Source of the DNA: an uncultured Acetatifactor sp.
GTDB lineage: Bacteria; Bacillota; Clostridia; Lachnospirales; Lachnospiraceae
Length of the DNA: 33,143 bases
Assembly (NCBI GenBank): GCA_947581865.1
Contig: CANPWA010000029.1
Span: 1-33,143, forward strand
Direction: 5' to 3'
Part shown: piece by piece, positions 1-8,692 of the stretch
Layout of the letters: each line of letters opens with the position of its first letter
Position numbering within the stretch: the stretch's first letter is position 1
The notes under the pieces: model-generated
The model's input: only the letters and a program-made list of their open reading frames with translations
Database searches by the model: none
Told to the model about the DNA's origin: nothing
Program-made: the position numbers and the translations under genes

Positions 1-3000
1 AAGACCAGCGCCTGCAGCTCTTTGGAGGTCACATGGATCACGCAGACGCCGTGGTAGCTCCCGTCCTCCGTGGCCGCAGTGGCATAGGCCGTCCCGGGGG
101 CTTTGCCCTCCGCCAGGCCGTCCGCTCCCACAAAAGCCACGGAAGGATCGCTGCTCTCCCACAGGATGCCTGCCACGTCCTGTTCCTCCGCGTCCAGGAC
201 GGAGAGCTGCAGGGTCTCCCCCACGGTCAGCTCCCCGTATCTCTCGTTCAGACGGAGCTGCGGCGCGCCTTCCGCCGGAGCCGTCACGGTCACTTCACAC
301 ACCGCCGTGTATCCCCCGTCGGATGTGGTGGCTGTGATGTGCGCCGTCCCCTCCTTCCCGGCGATGACGGTCCCGTCCTCCAGCACCACTGCCACTTCCT
401 GGTCGTCGCTGGTGAAATAGACCCCCTTTTCCAGGGCGTTTTCGGGGAAGACCTCCGCCTCCAGCGTATGGGCGCCGCCCTCTGCCATCTCCAGGCTCTC
501 CTCCGAAAGCCTCACTCCCTCCGCCTTCACGGGGAACGCCGCCAGGTTCTCGCTGTTGTTGCCGTAATTCTCCTCGTCCCCTTCCATGGAACAGAGCACA
601 TGGAAATATCTCACGTCCCAGGCGTCCGCAAACGCCAGGCTCTCCTCCGGGACCGCACAGGAGACCGCATACTCCGCCCCGGCTGCCAGGCTGCCGCAGT
701 CCAGCCCATAGATCTGCGCGCCGTCCGCTCCGCCCTCCAGCACGGTGAACTTCACCCCTGAGGCTTCCCGGTATCCGGCATTGCGCACCGTCCCTGCCAG
801 TGTGTAAGTCCCGTCCTCCTCCCGGGTGACGGCGAACCCTTCCAGCCCGATGTCCGCCAGCCCCAGCTCCAGGGTCCGCGCATTGTTCTCCGGCCTGCCG
901 TCCGTCCAGTCCCCGGGCAGCACCGTGACCGTCACTTCCTTTCCCAGATCCTCCGGCTTCAGGGAAAACTCCGCGGTGAACTCCCCCCACGCTCCGGGCG
1001 CCAGGCTGCAGGGGAGGGTCTGCACATACAGCGTCTCCCCGCCCTCCGACAGGGCCACCTCCAGGGAGGAAACCGCGCTGCTTCCCCCGTTGCGGACGCT
1101 GAGACCAAACGCCGCATTCCCGCCGGACAGGCTCTCCGGATCATACCAGGCCTCCTCCAGCTCCAGATCACGGGCGCACAGCTTCCCCGTCATGTGCAGG
1201 TCCGTGGTCCCGTAGACCGCTTCCTCCGTATCCAGGACTTCCCGCTCGCAGAACAGCGCGGTCACATCCCCGCTGTCCAGGTACGCCGCGGCGAAATCCG
1301 GTATGTGGTTCCCAAGGTCCGTCACGGGCGCGGGCTCCCCGAACTTCCCGTCCTTCTCCTCCGCCAGGTACAGCTCGCTCCGGAAGCCTTCCTTCCCCTG
1401 GAACAGGACTGCCCTGCCGCTTTTGTTCTCCAGCACCTCATAGCGCCCGGTCCCGGTGATCCCCGTGGACGTGACGGCGCCTGCCTTCCTCTCCATCAAC
1501 TCCCCGTCCGAGATCCAGAACAGGCTCTCCCCCAGGAACTGCGGACTTCCGTCCGTCCTCGCGTCCGAGGTCAGGCGGGTGGAAGTCCCGTCCTGCCACA
1601 GGAACAGCTCCGTGTCCCCCGAAGTGGCCGGGTCGCCGTCCATGTCCATGGTGTACGCCACGCAAGGGCTCCCGTCCGCAAACGCCACCGCCAGCCCGGG
1701 CAGGCGCGGCTGGTCCTCCAGGATGCGCCGCTCCGTCCACTTCCCGTCCTCGTATGTCTTCAGGCACACGGAGTTCGTCCCCTCCGTGGCAAAGGGGCTG
1801 TTGGCGCTGTTCTCCACCCAGGCCACCGCCATGGCATCCCCATCGCACGCGATCCGGGCGTCATACTCCATGACCCCGTTTCCGCCCTCCGACAGAAGCT
1901 CCGGCTCGGAAAAGCTGCCGTTTTCAAACACTGTGACGTAAACATCCACGGCTGCCAGCATCTCCTCCGCCGTGGCGCCGCTCTCCAGCTCCTTCCCCAG
2001 ATTGGAGTAGACCAGCACCGCCCGGTTTCCGGACACGGCAAGGAAAGGCTCCAGGTCCGCCCTGCCCGTCTCCTTCACGGGCCGGGACGCGCTCCAGCCG
2101 TTCCCGTCGTTCACCGCGTAGACCAGCGTGGTCCGGTTCTCCCCGGACTTCTCCCCGCTGTCCATGAGCCATGCCGCGATCAGGGTGCCGTCCGCCAGGC
2201 GGCACATCCGGGGCATGCTGTCCGGATAGGCGTCCTCCAAAGTGAACCCCTCCCCTGAGGGGCTGGAGGCGTAAAAATCATAGTCCCGGGAGACCAGCTT
2301 CAGCCCGGAAGCCTCCGGCAGCGCCTGCCGGGAAACGCCGCTCAGGGATTTGTCCTGCCTGGGCCATAACTGCACATCGAACAGGGGATATTCCGCCCCG
2401 GTCTCCAACAGCAAGAACTTCGTCTCGACGTACACCTTTCCGTCCAGGGTGACTTCCAGACTCTCCTTTGCGCTCCGGAAGGGAATCTCCAGCGTTTCAT
2501 TCAGGCCGGCCTCCGCTCCCACTTCCAACAAATGCAAATCATCCACTCCCAGACCCCCCGCTGCTCCCAAAGCCTGCCGCAGGCTGATCTGCGCCCGGAA
2601 GCTGCACTGTTCCCCGCTAAAATCTATGGTCAGGGTCCCTTCCGCGGACAGGCTCAGCGTCCCCTTGACATACACGATCCCCGCCGCTACGAAAGGACGC
2701 CAGGTCAGGGATCCCTCCCCATACAGCCCCAGCACGGCGCCGCCCTCCAGCATCCGGCCTCTCGCCAGGTCGATCTCCAGGTATCCCATGAGGGTCGCGG
2801 ACACATCCACTCCAAACTTGGATTTTTCCTTGAGCCCGTGTTTTTCCATAAAATCCCGCACTGCATTGTTCCCCGGCTGTTTAACGGCATTACAGAAATT
2901 TTTCATATCTTCGTAAGTTTTTTTATCTCCATCAATGCCGAAGTAGATTTTCAACGTCTGTTTCTTCGGATCGCATTCCGCCTTCTGTTCCAGGTTTTGG

Positions 3001-5933
3001 GGGAGATCCAGCTGCATGGTGTAATCCATATCCAACCATTTGACTTCCCCGATCTGAGGCACATCTATGCTGTTCTCCAAATGGATATCCGCAGAAGCGG
3101 AAGGCGGCTGGATATCGACAGACACCTCATCGTGAGCCAGGGAGACCGTCCACTCCATCTGACCCGGGAGGAAGTCGCAGGAGGCGTTTTGGTAGCCCGC
3201 TTTGGTGAACGTGCCGGAAACGCTCTCACTCCCCGTGCCGTTATAAAAGATCTTTCCGTCCTTCCCGGTCTGGAAAGTGCGCCCGCCGACCACAGCGGTG
3301 ACGCCTTCCAGCGCTCTCCCCGTCTCCTGTTCCGTGACGGTGATGACCCTGCTGTAGGGTGTGCCGGGATCCTCAGGTTTTACAGGATCCGGGCCGTCCG
3401 GAATTCCCCCAGGGGAGGCATACAACCAGAAGCTCGCTTGATTTTGTGGAAAGAAATCGATATATTCATTCCCTCTCATGTCATACATCGGTGTGACGGG
3501 AAGGGAAACATCCTGGGTCAGATGAGGAAAGGTTTTGATCTTCTGCATGCCTGTGCAGCCATAAAACATGTATCCCATTTCTATTACACTACTGGTGTTC
3601 CAGCCGCTCAAATCCAGGCTCATAAGGCTGCTGCAGTCATAAAACATAAGGGCTATGTCCGTTATACTACTTGTATTCCAGCCGCTCAAATCCAAGCTCG
3701 TCAGACCACGACAGCAATAAAACATCTGATTCATGCTCGTTACGCTACCCGTATTCCAGCCGCTCAAATCCAAGCTCGTCAGACTTTGACAGCCAGAAAA
3801 CATCTCTCCCATGTCTGTTACGCTGCTCGTATCCCAGCCGCTCATATCCAGGTTCGTTAGGTTATAGCAGTCTCCAAACATGTTGTTCATATCTGTTACA
3901 TTGCCTGTATCCCAGTCGCTCACATCCAGGCTCGTCAGATTTTCACATCCCCAAAACATTGATTCCATGTCTGTTACGCTGCCTGTATTCCAGCTGCTCA
4001 CATCCAAGCTTGCAAGGTGCCAACAGAATTTGAACATAAAGCTCATGTCCATTACACTAGCTGTATTCCAACCACTCACATCCAGACTGGTAAGGCTACT
4101 GCACTGATTAAACATACTACGCATATTGGTTACACTGCCTGTATCCCAACCACTTAAATCAAGGCTTTCATAATTGAAACAATCATAAAACATATAACTC
4201 ATGTCCATTACACTAGCTGTATTCCAACCACTCACATCCAGGCTCGTCAGACTTTGACATCCCATAAACATTGATTTCATGTCCATTACACTAGCTGTAT
4301 TCCAACCACTCACATCCAGGCTCGTCAGACTTTGACATCCCATAAACATTGATTTCATGTCTGTTACACTACCAGTATCCCAACCACTTAAATCAAGGCT
4401 TGTAAGAAAGCAACAATCATAAAACATATAGCTCATATTAGTTACATTATTTATCTTCCAGTCGCTTAAATCTGCATTTGTAAGACTGTTATAACCATAA
4501 AACATATAACTCATGTCCGTTATATTGGTTGCGTTCCACCCACTCATATCCAGGTTCACCACATCGCACTCTTTAATCATTTCGACCATGTCCGTTATGT
4601 TACCTGCGCTCCAGTCGCTTATGTTCAGGCTTATTAGTCTCCAGCAGTTATGAAACATCTCACTCATATCCGTTACACTGCCTGTGTCCCAGCCACTCAA
4701 ATTCAAGTTTTTAAGGCCACTACAATCAAAAAACATGCCACCCATGTCCATTGCATTTCCTGTGTCCCATCTGCTCAAGTCCAAGCTTCCAAGACTGCTG
4801 CAGCCTTCAAACATTCTTCCCATGTCTGTTACGCTTTTTGTATCCCAACTGTTTACATCCAAACTCGTAAGACCACTGCAGTTTCCAAACGTCCTGTTCA
4901 TGTTCGTTACACTGCCTGTCTTCCAGTTACTCACATCCAGACTTGAAAGGTTGCTACAATCCTTAAACATCAAACTCATGTCCGTTATGCTACCTGTATC
5001 CCAGCCGTTCACATCCAAGCTCGTAAGACTGCTGCAGCCTTCATACATCGAGCCCATGTTCGTTGCACTGCCTGTCTTCCAGTTACTCACATCTAGACTT
5101 GAAAGGTTGCTACAATCCTTAAACATCAAACTCATGTCCGTTACACTGCTTGTATCCCACCCGCTCACATCCAGGCTTATAAGACTTTGGCATTCAGAAA
5201 ACATCGATACCATGTTCGTTACACTGCCTGTATCCCACCTGCTCACATCCAGGCTCGTCAGATCACTGCAGTATAAAAACATGTTGTTCATGTCCGTTAC
5301 ACTGCCTGTATCCCAGCCGCTCACGTCAAGGCTTGTTAATCTGTTACAGTTATAAAACATACCACTCATGTCCGTTACGTTGCTTGTATCCCACCCGCTC
5401 ACATCCAAGCTTGTAAGGCTGCTGCAGTTATAAAACATATAACTCATGTCCGTTATACTGCTTGTATCAAACCCGCTCATGTCCGCATCAGTTAAATTTT
5501 TACATCCACTAAACCAACCATTTGTACTTTTTACCCCGGTAGCAGTTATTTTTACTTTTTTTATCTTGTTTGAATCCCAGCCTTCCCCAACCTCAACCTG
5601 ATCATCATAATTCCCCGAGATCGTAAGCAGCCCATCCCCGTCGATCGTCCAATCCATGCCCCGGAAGGTTCCCGACGTGACAATATCCCCTTCACTTCCC
5701 GGTTCACTGCTCTTCTCAGCCATAACTGAAGCATTCTCAACAGTTTCTCCCGATGCTTCCTCCTCCCGGGATGCCTCCTCCGCAACCTCCCCGGATTCCT
5801 CCTCAGTCTCCCGGAAGTCTTCCTGCGCTGCTGCGTCATCTCCCGAAACGGTGTCAGCCTTTACATAGTTCATATTTGTGGACACCATTGCGATCACCAG
5901 GATCCATGCAAGTACGGGGCGGATGTTTTTCAT
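1..5933 (-). CDS. BspA-type leucine-rich-repeat surface protein, C-terminus cut by window edge
   Basis: One reading frame runs without a stop from the ATG at 5933 to the left edge, giving at least 1977 codons. AAAGGA lies about 8 nt before the ATG. Residues 1-26 form a Sec signal peptide (MKNIRPVLAWILVIAMVSTN, ending near VKA), followed by a Glu/Ser-rich linker to about residue 75. Residues 147-795 are 25 BspA/DUF285 leucine-rich repeats of the form LTSLDVSGWDTSSVTDMSxM. Next are a CnaB/CarboxypepD-like beta domain (about 845-930), a beta-rich region (945-1180), a long stretch that may be a beta-propeller (about 1205-1570), CARDB-like segments (about 1580-1795) and two Big2-like Ig domains (about 1800-1977) ending at the edge. 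Any cell-wall anchor would lie beyond. The family includes secreted adhesins and binding proteins; the ligand here is unknown. Codons downstream of the repeats are far more GC-rich than those within them. Confidence 0.9.
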   Translation of the reverse strand, partial: MKNIRPVLAWILVIAMVSTNMNYVKADTVSGDDAAAQEDFRETEEESGEVAEEASREEEASGETVENASVMAEKSSEPGSEGDIVTSGTFRGMDWTIDGDGLLTISGNYDDQVEVGEGWDSNKIKKVKITATGVKSTNGWFSGCKNLTDADMSGFDTSSITDMSYMFYNCSSLTSLDVSGWDTSNVTDMSGMFYNCNRLTSLDVSGWDTGSVTDMNNMFLYCSDLTSLDVSRWDTGSVTNMVSMFSECQSLISLDVSGWDTSSVTDMSLMFKDCSNLSSLDVSNWKTGSATNMGSMYEGCSSLTSLDVNGWDTGSITDMSLMFKDCSNLSSLDVSNWKTGSVTNMNRTFGNCSGLTSLDVNSWDTKSVTDMGRMFEGCSSLGSLDLSRWDTGNAMDMGGMFFDCSGLKNLNLSGWDTGSVTDMSEMFHNCWRLISLNISDWSAGNITDMVEMIKECDVVNLDMSGWNATNITDMSYMFYGYNSLTNADLSDWKINNVTNMSYMFYDCCFLTSLDLSGWDTGSVTDMKSMFMGCQSLTSLDVSGWNTASVMDMKSMFMGCQSLTSLDVSGWNTASVMDMSYMFYDCFNYESLDLSGWDTGSVTNMRSMFNQCSSLTSLDVSGWNTASVMDMSFMFKFCWHLASLDVSSWNTGSVTDMESMFWGCENLTSLDVSDWDTGNVTDMNNMFGDCYNLTNLDMSGWDTSSVTDMGEMFSGCQSLTSLDLSGWNTGSVTSMNQMFYCCRGLTSLDLSGWNTSSITDIALMFYDCSSLMSLDLSGWNTSSVIEMGYMFYGCTGMQKIKTFPHLTQDVSLPVTPMYDMRGNEYIDFFPQNQASFWLYASPGGIPDGPDPVKPEDPGTPYSRVITVTEQETGRALEGVTAVVGGRTFQTGKDGKIFYNGTGSESVSGTFTKAGYQNASCDFLPGQMEWTVSLAHDEVSVDIQPPSASADIHLENSIDVPQIGEVKWLDMDYTMQLDLPQNLEQKAECDPKKQTLKIYFGIDGDKKTYEDMKNFCNAVKQPGNNAVRDFMEKHGLKEKSKFGVDVSATLMGYLEIDLARGRMLEGGAVLGLYGEGSLTWRPFVAAGIVYVKGTLSLSAEGTLTIDFSGEQCSFRAQISLRQALGAAGGLGVDDLHLLEVGAEAGLNETLEIPFRSAKESLEVTLDGKVYVETKFLLLETGAEYPLFDVQLWPRQDKSLSGVSRQALPEASGLKLVSRDYDFYASSPSGEGFTLEDAYPDSMPRMCRLADGTLIAAWLMDSGEKSGENRTTLVYAVNDGNGWSASRPVKETGRADLEPFLAVSGNRAVLVYSNLGKELESGATAEEMLAAVDVYVTVFENGSFSEPELLSEGGNGVMEYDARIACDGDAMAVAWVENSANSPFATEGTNSVCLKTYEDGKWTERRILEDQPRLPGLAVAFADGSPCVAYTMDMDGDPATSGDTELFLWQDGTSTRLTSDARTDGSPQFLGESLFWISDGELMERKAGAVTSTGITGTGRYEVLENKSGRAVLFQGKEGFRSELYLAEEKDGKFGEPAPVTDLGNHIPDFAAAYLDSGDVTALFCEREVLDTEEAVYGTTDLHMTGKLCARDLELEEAWYDPESLSGGNAAFGLSVRNGGSSAVSSLEVALSEGGETLYVQTLPCSLAPGAWGEFTAEFSLKPEDLGKEVTVTVLPGDWTDGRPENNARTLELGLADIGLEGFAVTREEDGTYTLAGTVRNAGYREASGVKFTVLEGGADGAQIYGLDCGSLAAGAEYAVSCAVPEESLAFADAWDVRYFHVLCSMEGDEENYGNNSENLAAFPVKAEGVRLSEESLEMAEGGAHTLEAEVFPENALEKGVYFTSDDQEVAVVLEDGTVIAGKEGTAHITATTSDGGYTAVCEVTVTAPAEGAPQLRLNERYGELTVGETLQLSVLDAEEQDVAGILWESSDPSVAFVGADGLAEGKAPGTAYATAATEDGSYHGVCVIHVTSKELQALV
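3549..5495 (-). repeat. 25-unit in-frame 78-bp tandem repeat encoding BspA leucine-rich repeats
   Basis: The unit encodes 26 residues, roughly LTSLDVSGWDT followed by SxVTDMSxMFxxCxx. Anchor positions on the + strand step by exactly 78 bp from 5479 down to 4621, take one 75-bp step to 4546, then step by 78 bp again to 3610. That makes 25 units with a single one-codon deletion. Units at 4201-4278 and 4279-4356 are identical base for base. The units near 4930 and 5086 are almost identical to each other. Confidence 0.93.
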
Positions 5934-5958
5934 CTTTGTTTTCCTTTGCTCTCAAACA

Positions 5959-5984
5959 GCATATCGACAACCTGAACGATATGC
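5959..5984 (-). promoter_or_regulatory. 8-bp perfect inverted repeat in the leader of the surface-protein gene
   Basis: GCATATCG at 5959-5966 and CGATATGC at 5977-5984 flank a 10-nt loop. It lies 26-51 nt before the start codon, downstream of the predicted promoter. It could be an mRNA hairpin or a protein-binding operator. No U-run follows, so it does not look like a terminator. Confidence 0.5.
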
Positions 5985-6029
5985 CTTGATTTTCCTGACC
6001 GATTATTTTGAAAAATTTTATTTAAAACT

Positions 6030-6058
6030 ATTATAAACATAATATTTCAGAAAGTCTA
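6030..6058 (-). promoter_or_regulatory. Predicted sigma-A promoter of the BspA-type gene
   Basis: On the minus strand TAGACT (-35, 6058-6053) is followed after 17 bp by TATAAT (-10, 6035-6030). The -10 is perfect and the -35 matches 4 of 6. It would give a leader of about 90 nt containing the inverted repeat at 5959-5984. Confidence 0.5.
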
Positions 6059-6085
6059 TAACAAGGATGCTTATTTCGCAGTTTC

Positions 6086-6115
6086 TTGACAGGGAAAAAC
6101 AAGGGACCCTATAAT
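6086..6115 (+). promoter_or_regulatory. Perfect-consensus sigma-A promoter
   Basis: TTGACA at 6086-6091 and TATAAT at 6110-6115 are separated by 18 bp. Transcription should begin near 6122. AAGGGG at about 6123-6128 would serve as the ribosome binding site for the ATG at 6139, giving a very short leader. The promoter is divergent to the surface-protein promoter. Confidence 0.85.
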
Positions 6116-6138
6116 ACACATAGAAGGGGTTATATGCT

Positions 6139-6885
6139 ATGAAGAATGACAATCAGAAGGCTTTCAAAGCTGCCAAGGACAAGATCATCGGCGTGGACAG
6201 GCAGCGCCTGGGAATCGGCACGCTCTCGGAGAAATCCGTCCATGCCATTCTGAAAAATTATTATGAGCCGGAGGAAGATCATCAGGAGATTCCGATAGAG
6301 AATTTTGTGGCTGATATTTATCATGACGGAGAGATCATAGAGATTCAGACCAGGCAGTTTAACAAGATGCGGGACAAACTGAGCTGTTTTCTCCCCCTTT
6401 ACCCCGTCACCATCGTTTATCCGGTCCCGAGGGAGAAATATCTGATCTGGATCGACGAGGAGAGCGGCGAGTGCAGCGCTCCCCGGAAATCCCCAGCCAA
6501 GGGAAGTCGTTATACGGTTTTCCCGGAGCTTTATAAGATCAAGAATTTTCTCAAGGATCCGAACCTGAGGCTGAGACTGGTTCTCATGGACATGGAGGAA
6601 TACAGGCTTTTAAACGGATGGAGCCGTGATAAAAAAAAGGGATCCACCCGCTATGACCGTATTCCCACCGAACTGATCGAGGAAGTGGAGATCAACCGCA
6701 GGGAGGATTATATGCAGTTTGTTCCCTATGAACTGGAGGGGGAATTTACGGTGAAAGACTTCGGAAAAGCTGCCCACATTCCCGCCAGGCTGGCGGGAAT
6801 CGTGGTCAACATTCTCTCTTATATGGGTACCCTTCAAAAGACAGGACAGAAGGGGAAAGCATATCTTTATACAGTAGCGGAATAA
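6139..6885 (+). CDS. Hypothetical protein with a PD-(D/E)XK nuclease-like N-terminus and probable winged-helix C-terminus
   Basis: A 248-residue soluble protein I cannot assign to a named family. Residues 25-75 show an order of features typical of PD-(D/E)XK nucleases. Glu31 sits in a helix (LSEKSVHAILKNYY), Asp59 ends a beta strand (FVADIYHDG), and Glu68-x-Gln70 lies on the next strand (EIIEIQTRQF), with Gln in place of the usual Lys, as some active members have. The last 55 residues (FTVKDFGKAAHIPARLAGIV and on) look like a winged helix-turn-helix. A DNA-acting role is inference only. The gene is on the strand opposite to most neighbours, starts from a perfect promoter, and ends 3 nt from the convergent antiporter gene. 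Confidence 0.85.
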   Translation: MKNDNQKAFKAAKDKIIGVDRQRLGIGTLSEKSVHAILKNYYEPEEDHQEIPIENFVADIYHDGEIIEIQTRQFNKMRDKLSCFLPLYPVTIVYPVPREKYLIWIDEESGECSAPRKSPAKGSRYTVFPELYKIKNFLKDPNLRLRLVLMDMEEYRLLNGWSRDKKKGSTRYDRIPTELIEEVEINRREDYMQFVPYELEGEFTVKDFGKAAHIPARLAGIVVNILSYMGTLQKTGQKGKAYLYTVAE

Positions 6886-6888
6886 ATC

Positions 6889-8076
6889 CTAGGCTTCCGC
6901 TTTCTCTCCCGGATCCCTGGAGTAGAGAAACTTCAGAATGATCGGCGTACAGATACTGGATACGATGATGAGAAGGATGACTGCGGTAAAATAAACAGGG
7001 GTTAAAAGCCCCACGGAAAGCCCTTTCTGTGCTACGATCAGCGCCACTTCCCCCCGCGTCATCATACCCACGCCGATTTTCAGGGAATCTTTAAAGCGGA
7101 ATCCACAGATTTGCGCCATCAGCCCGCATCCTACGATCTTGCAGATCAGCGCCACCAATACAAAGCATACCGCAAAGAGCAGGATCCCTCCGTCCACATT
7201 GTCAATGTTGGTCTTTAATCCGATACTGGCAAAAAATACGGGACCGAACAGCATATAGGAATTGGTGTCCGCCTTGTCCGCAATGTATTCCGAATCTTTG
7301 ATGGAACAAAGAATGATCCCTGCCACATAGGCTCCGGTGATATCCGCGATCCCGAAATATTTTTCTGCCACATAGGCGAGAAAGAAACAGAGCGCCAGCC
7401 CCAGGATGGGGATCCTTCTGGTGTGGGGATATCTCTCGTCAAAAATATCGAACAATTTGTAGAGGAAAAAGCCCACCACCAGCACCAGCGCAAAGAACAG
7501 CAGCGTGGAGATCACTACCTTCCCGGGATTGGAATCGGGATTCTTCACGCCCACCACAAAGGTCAGGACGATGATGCCGAGAACGTCGTCGATGATCGCC
7601 GCGCTCAGGATCGTGGTGCCTACTTTTCCCTTCAGCTTGCCCAGCTCTTTCAGGGATTCCACGGTGATGCTGACGCTGGTGGCCGTCATGATCACGCCGA
7701 TGAACACTGCCATGAAAAATTTTTCCGATCCCCAGGGTGCCCTGCCGTAAAAAGCCATATACAGCAAAGTGCCGCCCGCCAGGGGTACAAAAACGCCCGC
7801 GCAGGCGATCAGAAACGCGATGGGCCCGGTCTTCATCAATTCTTTCAGATCCGTCTCAAGCCCCGCGGAAAACATCAGAAGGATCACGCCGATCTCTGCC
7901 ATCTGTGTCAGAAAATCCGTCTGCTGCACCAGACCGAGAATGCTGGGACCAATCAACAGCCCGGCTACGATCTCCCCCGCCACCTGGGGCGCTCTTAATT
8001 TTCTTGCCAGCAGCCCGAAAAATTTCGCAAACACAATGATGATCGCCAGATCCTTAAAGATAGCATATGTTTCCAT
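6889..8076 (-). CDS. CPA2-family cation:proton antiporter
   Basis: A 395-residue integral membrane protein with about 12 hydrophobic segments and no cytosolic NAD-binding (TrkA-N) domain at the C-terminus. It belongs to the CPA2 Na+(K+)/H+ exchanger family (NapA/GerN/KefB fold). The unwound TATSVSIT segment (131-138) and the paired acidic residues Asp163-Asp164 in AAIIDDVLG match the ion-binding core; a double acidic motif is typical of electrogenic Na+/H+ antiporters. GGAGG sits about 8 nt before the ATG, inside the end of the upstream deacylase gene 3 nt away, so the two are probably co-transcribed and coupled. The likely role is pH or sodium homeostasis; ion preference cannot be read from sequence. 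Confidence 0.9.
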   Translation of the reverse strand: METYAIFKDLAIIIVFAKFFGLLARKLRAPQVAGEIVAGLLIGPSILGLVQQTDFLTQMAEIGVILLMFSAGLETDLKELMKTGPIAFLIACAGVFVPLAGGTLLYMAFYGRAPWGSEKFFMAVFIGVIMTATSVSITVESLKELGKLKGKVGTTILSAAIIDDVLGIIVLTFVVGVKNPDSNPGKVVISTLLFFALVLVVGFFLYKLFDIFDERYPHTRRIPILGLALCFFLAYVAEKYFGIADITGAYVAGIILCSIKDSEYIADKADTNSYMLFGPVFFASIGLKTNIDNVDGGILLFAVCFVLVALICKIVGCGLMAQICGFRFKDSLKIGVGMMTRGEVALIVAQKGLSVGLLTPVYFTAVILLIIVSSICTPIILKFLYSRDPGEKAEA

Positions 8077-8079
8077 CTT

Positions 8080-8559
8080 TTACGCCTCCTCCGGTAATTT
8101 GCAGACATCCACCCACTCCGCGCCGGGACAGGAGCGCTCCAGCTCTTCAATGGTCAGCCTCACGCAGCTTCTGTCGCTTCCCGCCGCGGGCAGCGCCATG
8201 TCAAAACGTTTCATGGATCGATCCAGATAAACCTTACTTTTTCCCTCGGGATTCGCGTAGGGGCATACCCCTCCGACGGCATGCCCGGTGTATTCCAAAA
8301 CCTCCTCCGGCGTCAGCATTTTTGCCTTTGTCCCGAATCTGTCCTTAAATTTGCGGTTATCCACCTTCGTATCGCCGCTGGTGACGATCAAAACCGCATG
8401 GTCGTCTACCTTAAAAGAAAGGGTCTTGGCGATCATGGCGGGGATCACCCCGGCAGCGTGAGCCGCAAGCTCCACCGTGGCACTGGATTCGTCAAATTCC
8501 TCCACCTTGCCGTCCAGCCCGAATTGTTTCAGATAATCTCTCACAACAGCTACCGACAT
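8080..8559 (-). CDS. YbaK/EbsC-family aminoacyl-tRNA deacylase
   Basis: A 159-residue single-domain protein of the YbaK/ProX editing family, which hydrolyses mischarged aminoacyl-tRNAs (for example Cys-tRNA-Pro or Ala-tRNA-Pro) in trans. Visible family features are the ATVELAAHA segment, the Lys of IAKTLSFKVDD, the substrate-pocket region TGHAVGGVCPYANP and the C-terminal VRLTIEELER. AGGAGG precedes the ATG at the usual distance. The antiporter gene follows 3 nt after its stop. Exact substrate specificity cannot be decided. Confidence 0.88.
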   Translation of the reverse strand: MSVAVVRDYLKQFGLDGKVEEFDESSATVELAAHAAGVIPAMIAKTLSFKVDDHAVLIVTSGDTKVDNRKFKDRFGTKAKMLTPEEVLEYTGHAVGGVCPYANPEGKSKVYLDRSMKRFDMALPAAGSDRSCVRLTIEELERSCPGAEWVDVCKLPEEA

Positions 8560-8607
8560 TTCTCATCCTCCTCATCCTGCAGGTATATCTATATTTTATT
8601 CCATGAA

Positions 8608-8640
8608 GAAAAGTTTGCACCCTGAAGGTACAAACTTTTC
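8608..8640 (-). terminator. Probable terminator of the gyrase end of the origin operon
   Basis: GAAAAGTTTG (8608-8617) pairs perfectly with CAAACTTTTC (8631-8640); the loop can form three further pairs. Read on the minus strand, the 3' arm is T-rich (CTTTTCTTC). It lies about 50 nt after gyrA and before the deacylase gene, so it probably separates the two units. Confidence 0.6.
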
Positions 8641-8692
8641 CGGTACGTCCTCATATAATCTACACCCTGCATCAAAAAATTTCAAGTGCTTT

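Noticed and set aside
3549..5495. Regular repeats as a CRISPR array
   Set aside because: Units are 78 bp with no separate unique spacers and encode a continuous protein repeat in frame.
33..5900. Long open frames on the + strand opposite the surface-protein gene
   Set aside because: They arise from the repeat and the GC-rich codon bias of the real gene on the other strand. They show no ribosome sites or recognisable domains.
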